This document shows, one piece after another, positions 1 to 5,367 of a stretch of 6,659 nucleotides of DNA. The notes under the pieces are model-generated. The model was not told the origin of the DNA and made no database searches. It worked only from the letters and a program-made list of their open reading frames with translations. Position 1 is the stretch's first letter. Each line of letters opens with the position of its first letter. Source of the DNA: an uncultured Pseudodesulfovibrio sp. (GTDB lineage Bacteria; Desulfobacterota; Desulfovibrionia; Desulfovibrionales; Desulfovibrionaceae); assembly GCA_947259235.1 (NCBI GenBank), contig CAMYLL010000155.1, positions 1 through 6,659 on the forward strand, read 5' to 3'. The translations under genes and the position numbers were made by a program.

Positions 1-92
1 GCCTTGAGCCAGGCAGCGGCGGGCATGTTGAACAGCGTATTGCCGATCATGCCGTTGTTGAAGATGAGAAACCGCCTGGGCTGGGCCGTCAC
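1..92 (-). CDS. Partial N-terminus, possible family 9 glycosyltransferase (heptosyltransferase-like)
   Basis: Only the first 30 codons are inside the window; the gene continues past the left edge. Translation from GTG at 92-90 gives a beta-strand of the form RFLIFNNG, then MIGNTLFNMPAAAWLK. This fits the start of GT9/ADP-heptose:LPS heptosyltransferase-like proteins, where an R-x-L-I strand is followed by G-x-I-G-x-T/V-L and a proline-alanine helix start. Family members transfer sugars in envelope polysaccharide synthesis. The GTG is chosen because GGAGG (101-97) lies 4 nt upstream and because the family strand begins right after it. The gene follows fmt by 13 nt on the same strand, so it is probably co-transcribed. 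Thirty residues are too few for a firm family call; another Rossmann-type protein remains possible. Confidence 0.5.
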   Translation of the reverse strand, partial: MTAQPRRFLIFNNGMIGNTLFNMPAAAWLK

Positions 93-105
93 GCTCCCTC
101 CACCG

Positions 106-1104
106 CTACTTGCACGCCTTCATGTAGCCGCAGGCAAAGGCCGTGGCGTCCATGGCCTTCTTGCCCTGGGGCTTGACCTCGGGCGTCAGGTAGATGGCGT
201 CGGCCGTGGTGATGGCCAGCTTGCCGTCCATCTCGCCGAGCACGGTTCCGGGGGCCACCTTGGGCGCGGATTCCCCGGACACCTCGCCGGGGGCGACGCC
301 GAGGCGGATGACCTTGCCCTCGCCGTTCTCCCAGTCAAAGGACGCGCCGGGCCAGGGATACATGGCCCGGATCTGGTTGTGAATGTCCTGGGCCGGACGG
401 TTCCAGTCGATCTCGCCTTCGCTCTTCTCCAGCTTTTTGGCATAGGTGGCGATGGAGTCGTCCTGGGCGTTGAAGGTATAGCCGCCGGTCTGGAGCCGGG
501 CCAGGGCCTCGCGGATGCAGATGCCGCCGAGCTTGGCCAGCTCGTCGTGGATGGTCCCGGCGTGGTCGTTGTGGCCGATGCGCAGGGCGCGCTGGACCAT
601 GACCGGGCCAGTGTCCAGCCCTGCCTCCATCTTCATGATGGAGATGCCGGTGACCACGTCGCCCGCTTCGATGGCCCGCTGGATGGGCGCGGCTCCCCGG
701 TACCGGGGCAGCAGTGAGGCGTGGACGTTGAGGGGATGCAGGACCGGGATGTCGAGCACGGCCTGGGGCAGGATCAGCCCGTAGGCCGCCACCACCAGGA
801 CGTCGGGCTTGAGGGCGGCCAGGGCGTCGATGTCCGCCTGGTCCTTGAAATTCAGCGGCTGATAGACGTCCAGGCCGTGCTCCAGGGCCACCGCCTTGAC
901 GGGCGAGGGCTTGCACTGCCTGCCGCGTCCGCACGGGCGGTCGGGCTGGGTATAGACGGCCGTCACCTCGGCTCCCTGGAATTCGAGCAGCAGACGCAGT
1001 ATCTCCGCCGCAAAGTCCGGCGTACCCATGAAGACCGTGCGCAGGGGCTTGATCTCCACGTCCGCGGGCCTGCCGTTGGCGCTGGTTCCGGTTACGCTTT
1101 CCAT
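106..1104 (-). CDS. fmt: Methionyl-tRNA formyltransferase
   Basis: This cytoplasmic enzyme transfers a formyl group from 10-formyl-tetrahydrofolate to the amino group of initiator Met-tRNA, giving fMet-tRNA for translation start. The 332-residue product has the family order. The formyltransferase Rossmann domain starts at LRTVFMGTPDF (21-31). The substrate-binding stretch LNVHASLLPRYRGAAPIQ (125-142) carries the catalytic pair Asn126 and His128 and the SLLPRYRG loop, and AGLDTGPV (161-168) supplies Asp164. The Asn-to-Asp spacing of 38 matches E. coli Asn106/Asp144. The C-terminal OB-like domain runs from about 225, with IRAMYPWPGASF at 245-256. The N-terminus is about 16 residues longer than in E. 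coli. The ATG at 1104 is preferred because it overlaps the end of def by 13 nt, which suits translational coupling; a GTG at 1059 would remove most of the extension but has no clear ribosome binding site. Confidence 0.97.
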   Translation of the reverse strand: MESVTGTSANGRPADVEIKPLRTVFMGTPDFAAEILRLLLEFQGAEVTAVYTQPDRPCGRGRQCKPSPVKAVALEHGLDVYQPLNFKDQADIDALAALKPDVLVVAAYGLILPQAVLDIPVLHPLNVHASLLPRYRGAAPIQRAIEAGDVVTGISIMKMEAGLDTGPVMVQRALRIGHNDHAGTIHDELAKLGGICIREALARLQTGGYTFNAQDDSIATYAKKLEKSEGEIDWNRPAQDIHNQIRAMYPWPGASFDWENGEGKVIRLGVAPGEVSGESAPKVAPGTVLGEMDGKLAITTADAIYLTPEVKPQGKKAMDATAFACGYMKACK

Positions 1105-1589
1105 CGCATCGCCTTTTTCCTGTAGAGTGCCTTCTTGAGTCGTCCGGCGCGGTCGGCAATGGTGATCCCGTCGAGGTGGTCTATCTCGTGCTGGAGCACG
1201 ATGGCCAGGAATCCGTCCGCATCGAGGCAGATTTCAGCTCCCTCGGGGTCCAGCGCCTTGACCTTGACCCGCTCCTTGCGCAGCACCGTGGCCGAGAACT
1301 CGGGGCAGCTCAGGCATCCCTCGTCGGACTCCACCTCGCCGTCGCATTCGATTATCTCCGGGTTGATCAGCACGCGCAGGTCGCCGCGCAGCTTGGGCCC
1401 GGTCTGGTCCACGCAGATCAGCCTGATGGGCTCGCCCACCTGGGGCGCGGCCAGCCCCACGCCGTCGCCCTCGTACATGGTTTCCACCATGTCCTCGATG
1501 AGCTTTTTGATCTCGGGGGTGACCTCGGTCAGCGGCTGGGCCTTTCCGGCCAGCACGTCGTCGGGCCATGTGCATATTTCGAGCTTCAT
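1092..1589 (-). CDS. def: Peptide deformylase
   Basis: This is a metalloprotease that removes the N-formyl group from nascent proteins at the ribosome. The 165-residue length is normal for the bacterial enzyme. All three family motifs are intact: GVGLAAPQ (43-50), EGCLSCPE (90-97) with metal ligand Cys92, and QHEIDHLDG (133-141) with ligands His134 and His138 and catalytic Glu135. The frame stays open further upstream, but translation must begin at the ATG at 1589. That codon gives the standard MKLEICTWPDDVL start and has GGAGG (1603-1599) nine nt upstream, whereas the upstream extension lies inside a repeat element. The stop codon lies 13 nt inside fmt, giving the usual def-fmt pair. A 394-nt gap separates the gene from aspS, so it may have its own promoter (candidate at 1754-1782). 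Confidence 0.97.
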   Translation of the reverse strand: MKLEICTWPDDVLAGKAQPLTEVTPEIKKLIEDMVETMYEGDGVGLAAPQVGEPIRLICVDQTGPKLRGDLRVLINPEIIECDGEVESDEGCLSCPEFSATVLRKERVKVKALDPEGAEICLDADGFLAIVLQHEIDHLDGITIADRAGRLKKALYRKKAMRWKA

Positions 1590-1598
1590 TATGGTATG

Positions 1599-1603
1599 CC
1601 TCC
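1599..1603 (-). promoter_or_regulatory. Ribosome binding site of def, embedded in repeat copy A
   Basis: On the minus strand GCCGCCGGAGGCATACC precedes the def ATG at 1589. The GGAGG at 1603-1599 is a consensus Shine-Dalgarno with a 9-nt spacer, and it fixes the def start. It directly abuts the second hairpin of the intergenic repeat (1609-1638), so it appears to be the distal end of that repeat. A GC-rich GCCGCCGG run lies beside it and could compete for pairing. Confidence 0.75.
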
Positions 1604-1711
1604 GGCGGCCGGGGAGCCTGTTGAAAATGGTTCCCCGGACCCTCCAAAACTTTTTGGTGCTCCGCCGCCTGCAAGGGCGGACGGAAGCGGAAATCAAAGA
1701 CGGCGGCGGAG
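1599..1711 (-). repeat. Intergenic palindromic element, copy A
   Basis: Read on the minus strand the copy has four parts. First is an outer stem CTCCGCCGCC (1711-1702) pairing perfectly with GGCGGCGGAG (1669-1660) around a 32-nt loop. Second is a linker with the near-palindrome CCAAAAAGTTTTGG (1657-1644). Third is a hairpin whose arms CCGGGGA (1638-1632) and TCCCCGG (1615-1609) enclose an imperfect inner stem. Fourth is a tail GCCGCCGGAGGCAT carrying the def ribosome binding site. A smaller alternative hairpin CCGCC/GGCGG (1680-1676 with 1669-1665) overlaps the outer stem. The copy matches B (1862-1974) in architecture and partly in sequence, but in opposite orientation, and matches C (3836-3916) in linker and second hairpin. 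Confidence 0.75.
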
Positions 1712-1753
1712 AGGGCGTAGCAGAACCAAAGCCGCGCCGCTGCCGTCAGAATC

Positions 1754-1782
1754 AGTATAGAAATAATCCCGAAAGAGCAAAA
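1754..1782 (-). promoter_or_regulatory. Candidate sigma70-type promoter for def-fmt
   Basis: In the AT-richer centre of the aspS-def gap the minus strand has TATACT at 1759-1754, five of six matches to the -10 consensus. Upstream, TTTTGC (1782-1777) lies at a 17-nt spacing and TTGCTC (1780-1775) at 15 nt; both are poor -35 matches. Transcription would start near 1747 and give a leader of about 160 nt containing all of repeat copy A. This is inferred from sequence only. Confidence 0.35.
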
Positions 1783-1861
1783 AGCGAGGGTTCATAAAAA
1801 ACATCCGGTTTTTGCGACAGTTTCCATCGCAAGCCCGGCTCCCTCGCCTCCGCGCGGCGCC

Positions 1862-1974
1862 CTACGCCGCCATCAATTCCCTGCTTGCCCGTGTGTCCGT
1901 CCAGGCTGCGTAGACCCAAAAAGTTTTGAAAGGGGAGCGCGAGGGGAAAACTTTTCCAAAAGTTTTCCCCTCGC
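1862..1974 (+). repeat. Intergenic palindromic element, copy B (inverted relative to A)
   Basis: Read on the plus strand the order is the same as in copy A. An outer stem CTACGCCGCC (1862-1871) pairs with GGCTGCGTAG (1904-1913), nine of ten positions, around a loop of exactly 32 nt. The linker contains CCAAAAAGTTTTG (1916-1928), placed 2 nt after the stem as in A. A second hairpin follows with perfect 17-nt arms (1939-1955 and 1958-1974). Pair 3 of the outer stem is A-T here and C-G in A, a compensatory change. No copy of the GCCGCCGGAGGCAT tail follows; the hairpin ends 9 nt from the aspS stop codon. Confidence 0.75.
1939..1974. terminator. Perfect 17-bp inverted repeat just after the aspS stop; possible terminator or 3'-end stabiliser
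   Basis: The arms GCGAGGGGAAAACTTTT (1939-1955) and its exact complement (1958-1974) are separated by only CC. On the aspS transcript the hairpin starts 9 nt beyond the stop codon. It lacks the immediate U-run of a textbook rho-independent terminator; a run of five T lies about 20 nt further on (1922-1918). It also forms the second hairpin of repeat copy B, so its termination role is uncertain. Confidence 0.45.
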
Positions 1975-1983
1975 ATCCTCTCC

Positions 1984-3807
1984 CTACTCTTCCTTCTTCT
2001 CCCGCAGGCGGATGCCGAGCTCGCGCAGCTGCTTGGCGGGCACTGTGGACGGCGCCTCGGTCATCATGCAGGTGGCCTTCTGGGTCTTGGGGAAGGCGAT
2101 GACGTCGCGGATGGACTTGGAGCCGGTGATGATCATCATCAGCCGGTCCAGGCCAAAGGCGATGCCGCCGTGGGGCGGCGCGCCGAACTTGAGGGCGTCC
2201 ATGAGGAAGCCGAACTTCTCGCGCGCCTCGTCGGCGTCGATGCCCAGGGCGGCGAACATGATGCGCTGCTGCTCGGCGGTGTGGATGCGGATGGAGCCGC
2301 CGCCCACCTCGTAGCCGTTGATGACCATGTCATAGGCGCGGGCCAGGGCGTTGCCCGGGTCGGTGGCCAGGGTGGCCATCTGGTCGGGCTGGGCCGAGGT
2401 GAAGGGATGGTGCCGGGCCACGTAGCGCTTCTCGTCGGCGTCGTATTCGAGCAGGGGGAAATCGGTGATCCATACGGGCTCGAACGCGCCGGACTTGATC
2501 AGGCCGAGGCGCTCGGCCAGCTCGCAACGCAGGTTGCCCAGGGCGGCGTTGGCGATGTCTGCCGGGCCCGCCTGGAAGAAGAGGATGTCCCCGGGCTGCA
2601 CGCCGGTGCGCTCGCCGAGCTGGGCGATCTCCTCCTCGGAAAAGAACTTGACGATGGGCGACTGCCAGGAGCCGTCCTCCTTGACCTTGATCCAGGCCAG
2701 CCCCTTGGAGCCGTAGATCTCGACGAACTTGGTGTACTCGTCGATCTCCTTGCGCGACAGCTCGCCGCCGCCGGGCACGCGCATGACCTTGACCAGCTCG
2801 GAGGCCGCAAAGACCTTGAACCCGGACCCGGTGAAGATGTCCGTCACCTCGGTCAGCTTGAGGTCGAAGCGCAGGTCGGGCTTGTCCACGCCGTAGTCGC
2901 GCATGGCGTCGGCGTAAGTCATGCGGGGGAAAGCCTCGGGCAGCTGGACGCCGATGGTATCGGCAAAGAGCTTCCTGACCAGTCCTTCGGCCATGTCCTG
3001 GATGAGCGCCTCGTCGGGGAAGCTCATCTCGATGTCGATCTGGGTGAACTCGGGCTGGCGGTCGGCGCGCAGGTCCTCGTCGCGGAAACATTTGACGATC
3101 TGGAAATAACGGTCCATGCCGGAGACCATAAGCATCTGCTTGAACAGCTGCGGGGACTGCGGCAGGGCGAAGAACTCGCCCTGGTTGACCCGGCTGGGGA
3201 CCAGGAAGTCGCGCGCGCCCTCGGGGGTGGACTTGGTCAGCACCGGCGTCTCGATCTCCAGGAAGCCGAGGCCGTCGAGGTAGCGGCGCACGGACTGTGC
3301 GGCCTTGTTGCGGATGATGAAGTTGCGCGCCAGGCTGGGGCGGCGCAGGTCGAGAAAGCGGTACTTCAGGCGCAGGTTCTCGCCCACTTCCACGCGGTCC
3401 TCGATGGGAAAGGGCGGGGTCTCGGAGGTGTTGAGCAGCTTGTACTCCTCCACCTCGACCTCCACCTCGCCGGTGACGAGGTTGGCGTTGGCCATGCCCT
3501 CGGGGCGGGGGCGCACCGTGCCCTTGATGGCCACCACGTATTCGGAGCGGATGGCGTGGGCGCGCTCGTGCACGTCCTGGTTGCCCTCGGGGTTGAAGAC
3601 CACCTGGGTCAGGCCCTCGCGGTCGCGCAGGTCGAGGAAGATGAGTCCCCCGTGGTCGCGCCGGAACTGGACCCAGCCCATGAGACAGACCTGCTTGCCC
3701 ATGTCGGCGGCGGTCAGCTCGTTGTTGTGGTGCGTCCGCCGCCAGCCGCCCAGGTCCTCGATGACGCGAAATTCGTTGTAGTCTCTCTCTTCCTGATGCT
3801 CAGCCAT
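1984..3807 (-). CDS. aspS: Aspartyl-tRNA synthetase, possibly non-discriminating
   Basis: This cytoplasmic class IIb synthetase attaches aspartate to tRNA(Asp). The 607-residue product is close to the usual bacterial length of about 590, with an N-terminus some 15 residues longer. Visible in order: the OB-fold anticodon-binding domain (about 38-125, with GWVQFRRDHGGLIFLDLRDREG); the class II catalytic core with TPEGARDFLVPSR (194-206) and ALPQSPQLFKQ (214-224); motif 2 FRDEDLRADRQPEFTQID (241-258); the bacterial GAD insertion (about 290-430); HHPFTS (466-471); and motif 3 GGIAFGLDRL (547-556). His52 in RRDHGG and Gly104 in RPRPEG correspond to residues reported to relax specificity in the Pseudomonas aeruginosa enzyme, so it may also charge tRNA(Asn). 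The ATG at 3807 has GGAGAG (3818-3813) upstream. It lies 119 nt after hisS on the same strand and is probably co-transcribed, with repeat copy C in between. Confidence 0.98.
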   Translation of the reverse strand: MAEHQEERDYNEFRVIEDLGGWRRTHHNNELTAADMGKQVCLMGWVQFRRDHGGLIFLDLRDREGLTQVVFNPEGNQDVHERAHAIRSEYVVAIKGTVRPRPEGMANANLVTGEVEVEVEEYKLLNTSETPPFPIEDRVEVGENLRLKYRFLDLRRPSLARNFIIRNKAAQSVRRYLDGLGFLEIETPVLTKSTPEGARDFLVPSRVNQGEFFALPQSPQLFKQMLMVSGMDRYFQIVKCFRDEDLRADRQPEFTQIDIEMSFPDEALIQDMAEGLVRKLFADTIGVQLPEAFPRMTYADAMRDYGVDKPDLRFDLKLTEVTDIFTGSGFKVFAASELVKVMRVPGGGELSRKEIDEYTKFVEIYGSKGLAWIKVKEDGSWQSPIVKFFSEEEIAQLGERTGVQPGDILFFQAGPADIANAALGNLRCELAERLGLIKSGAFEPVWITDFPLLEYDADEKRYVARHHPFTSAQPDQMATLATDPGNALARAYDMVINGYEVGGGSIRIHTAEQQRIMFAALGIDADEAREKFGFLMDALKFGAPPHGGIAFGLDRLMMIITGSKSIRDVIAFPKTQKATCMMTEAPSTVPAKQLRELGIRLREKKEE

Positions 3808-3835
3808 GTGTGCTCTCCATATGTATTAAGGATTT

Positions 3836-3916
3836 CCGGGGGAAACTTTTGGGAAAAAGCTTCCCCGGACCCCCTCCAAAACGTCTTGCCTCTCGGGCCG
3901 CCCCGGTGCGGGCGGC
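3836..3916 (-). repeat. Intergenic palindromic element, copy C, between hisS and aspS
   Basis: Read on the minus strand: a GC hairpin GCCGCCC/GGGCGGC (3916-3910 with 3903-3897, loop of 6 nt); a linker containing ACGTTTTGGAGGGGGTCC; and a second hairpin with arms CCGGGG (3868-3863) and CCCCGG (3841-3836). The inner part of the second hairpin pairs AA with TT, then G-C, then TTTT with AAAA. The stretch GTTTTGGAGGG followed by TCCGGGGAA is shared with copy A in the same orientation. The outer stem of A and B is replaced by a shorter unrelated hairpin, so this copy is diverged. It begins 10 nt after the hisS stop codon. Confidence 0.65.
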
Positions 3917-3926
3917 TTTATGCCCG

Positions 3927-5180
3927 CTACTCCTGAACCTCGATACGCGCCAGATAGTCGGCCTGGGAAACGGTCTCCTGCTCGCCGTCGCCGGTCATGG
4001 GCTTGACCGTGACGGTGGCCCCGGCCAGCTCGTCGCCGCCCATGATCAGGCAGACCTTTGCGCCGGACTTGTTGGCCGCGCGCATACGGCTCTTCATGGA
4101 GCCGGAGCCGAAGCTCACCTCGCCGCACAGCCCCTTGTCGCGCAGCTGCTGGGCAAAGAGCATGGCCTGGTTCGACGCGCTGGCGTCCACCACGGCCAGA
4201 TAGAAATCCGGGGCCGGAGCCTCCAGCTGGTCCAGCAGCAGGGCCAGCCGCTCCATGCCGCAGGCGAACCCGGAGGCCGGGCAGTCCGGCCCGCCCAGGG
4301 TCTTGATCAGTCCGTCATACCGGCCGCCGCCCGCCACCGCGGTCTGGGAGCCGATGTCGTAGCTGGCCACCTCGAAGCAGGTGCGGACGTAATAGTCGAG
4401 GCCGCGCACCAGCCGGGGGTTGAGCTCGTAGGCCACGCCCGCGCCGTCCAGGACGGTGCGCACGTCGGCAAAGTGCGTTTCGCACTCGGGGCAGAGGTGG
4501 TCCGTGATCACCGGCGCGTCGGCCACCAGCGCCTTGCAGGCCGGGACCTTGCAGTCCAGCACGCGCAGGGGGTTGGTGTCCATGCGGCGGCGGCAGTCCT
4601 CGCAGAAGTTCCCGCGGTCCTTGGAGGTGTAATAGTCCACCAGAGCCTGGCGGTAGGCCGGGCGGCAGTCGTGACAGCCCAGGGAGTTGAGCTCCACTGT
4701 CAGCTTGGTCAGGCCCAGGGCGTTGAGGAAGGTGCGCAGCATGAGGATCAGCTCGGCATCGGCCTGGGCCTCGGGCGCGCCGAAGACCTCCGCATTGATC
4801 TGGTGGAACTGGCGCTGGCGTCCCTTCTGGGGCCGCTCGTAGCGGAACATGGGGCCGAAGGTGAAATACTTGGAGACCTTGCCGGGCTGGTGCACCCCGG
4901 CCTCGATGAAGGCGCGGACCACGCCCGCAGTGGCCTCGGGCCGCATGGTCAGGGAGCGGTCCTTGCGGTCGGGAAAGGTGAACATCTCCTTGCCCACCAC
5001 GTCGGTGTCCTCGCCGATGGACTTCTGGAACAACTCGGTTTTCTCAAGCACCGGCGTACGCAACTCGCCGAAGCCGTAGCGCGAGAACGTGTCGCGCGCC
5101 AGTTGCTCCATGCGGGTGAACTTGGCCGCCTCTTCAGGGAAGAGATCCACAAATCCTTTTATTTTCTGAATCTTCGACAT
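3927..5180 (-). CDS. hisS: Histidyl-tRNA synthetase
   Basis: This class IIa synthetase attaches histidine to tRNA(His) in the cytoplasm. The 417-residue length is typical. Visible in order: MSKIQKIKGFVDLFP at the N-terminus; motif 1 region ELRTPVLEKTELF (39-51); TMRPEATAGVVRAF (78-91); motif 2 GPMFRYERPQKGRQRQFHQI (109-128); the histidine-specific LVRGLDYYVRTCFE (257-270) and AVAGGGRYDGL (281-291); motif 3 ASGFACGMERLALL (302-315); and a C-terminal anticodon-binding domain from about 325. The segment between motif 2 and the histidine signature holds eight cysteines, mostly in pairs (C169/C172, C193/C196, C210/C215, C230/C233). The ATG at 5180 is supported by the conserved N-terminus. Its AAGGA (5198-5194) lies 13 nt upstream, a long spacer. 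It is the first gene of the minus-strand cluster and is divergent from the molybdopterin gene. Confidence 0.98.
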   Translation of the reverse strand: MSKIQKIKGFVDLFPEEAAKFTRMEQLARDTFSRYGFGELRTPVLEKTELFQKSIGEDTDVVGKEMFTFPDRKDRSLTMRPEATAGVVRAFIEAGVHQPGKVSKYFTFGPMFRYERPQKGRQRQFHQINAEVFGAPEAQADAELILMLRTFLNALGLTKLTVELNSLGCHDCRPAYRQALVDYYTSKDRGNFCEDCRRRMDTNPLRVLDCKVPACKALVADAPVITDHLCPECETHFADVRTVLDGAGVAYELNPRLVRGLDYYVRTCFEVASYDIGSQTAVAGGGRYDGLIKTLGGPDCPASGFACGMERLALLLDQLEAPAPDFYLAVVDASASNQAMLFAQQLRDKGLCGEVSFGSGSMKSRMRAANKSGAKVCLIMGGDELAGATVTVKPMTGDGEQETVSQADYLARIEVQE

Positions 5181-5226
5181 GTCGCGTTCAATATCCTTAT
5201 AAAAGTCAAATGGCAGGAACCGAATT

Positions 5227-5255
5227 TGGTTAGTCTATCCTGGCCGGATTGTCAA
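5227..5255 (-). promoter_or_regulatory. Candidate promoter for hisS
   Basis: On the minus strand a perfect TTGACA (5255-5250) is followed after 17 nt by TAACCA (5232-5227), which matches the -10 consensus only at its first two positions. The position, about 50 nt upstream of the hisS start in the divergent gap, is plausible. The poor -10 keeps this tentative. Confidence 0.3.
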
Positions 5256-5357
5256 AACACAAGGGCAGGGAGCGACCGGATGTCATTGGCGTCCACGAAT
5301 GGAGTGTTCCGCATTTTGCGTTTGACGGCAAAGGTAAAGTTCTCCACTCTCGGGGAC

Positions 5358-5362
5358 GGAGG
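5358..5362 (+). promoter_or_regulatory. Ribosome binding site of the molybdopterin oxidoreductase gene
   Basis: GGAGG at 5358-5362 lies 5 nt before the ATG at 5368. It fixes that start, which in turn places the first cluster cysteine at residue 7 with no room for a signal peptide. Confidence 0.8.
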
Positions 5363-5367
5363 AACCC

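Noticed and set aside
1590..1697. An in-frame upstream extension of def (36 extra codons).
   Set aside because: The extension is repeat sequence, and the ATG at 1589 has a consensus ribosome binding site and gives the normal deformylase N-terminus.
1694..1795. A 33-codon minus-strand frame (ATG at 1795, TGA at 1696-1694) in the aspS-def gap.
   Set aside because: It has no convincing ribosome binding site, overlaps the candidate promoter and runs into the outer stem of repeat copy A. The 74-codon frame at 1752-1976 is likewise built largely from repeat copy B.
1797..1813. A small A/T hairpin (AAAAAC/GTTTTT) considered as a terminator.
   Set aside because: Six mostly A-T pairs give too little stability, and no gene end lies nearby; it is about 170 nt past aspS.
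1599..1974. A CRISPR array or riboswitch in the aspS-def gap.
   Set aside because: There are only two copies, in inverted orientation with no regular direct repeats or spacers. I recognise no known riboswitch or T-box core; the structure is explained by the palindromic element.
2170..3936. A 588-codon plus-strand frame antisense to aspS, and a similar frame antisense to fmt (4-717).
   Set aside because: Both are shadows caused by high third-position GC in well-supported genes. Their products show no motif and are biased towards G, V, L, D, H and A.
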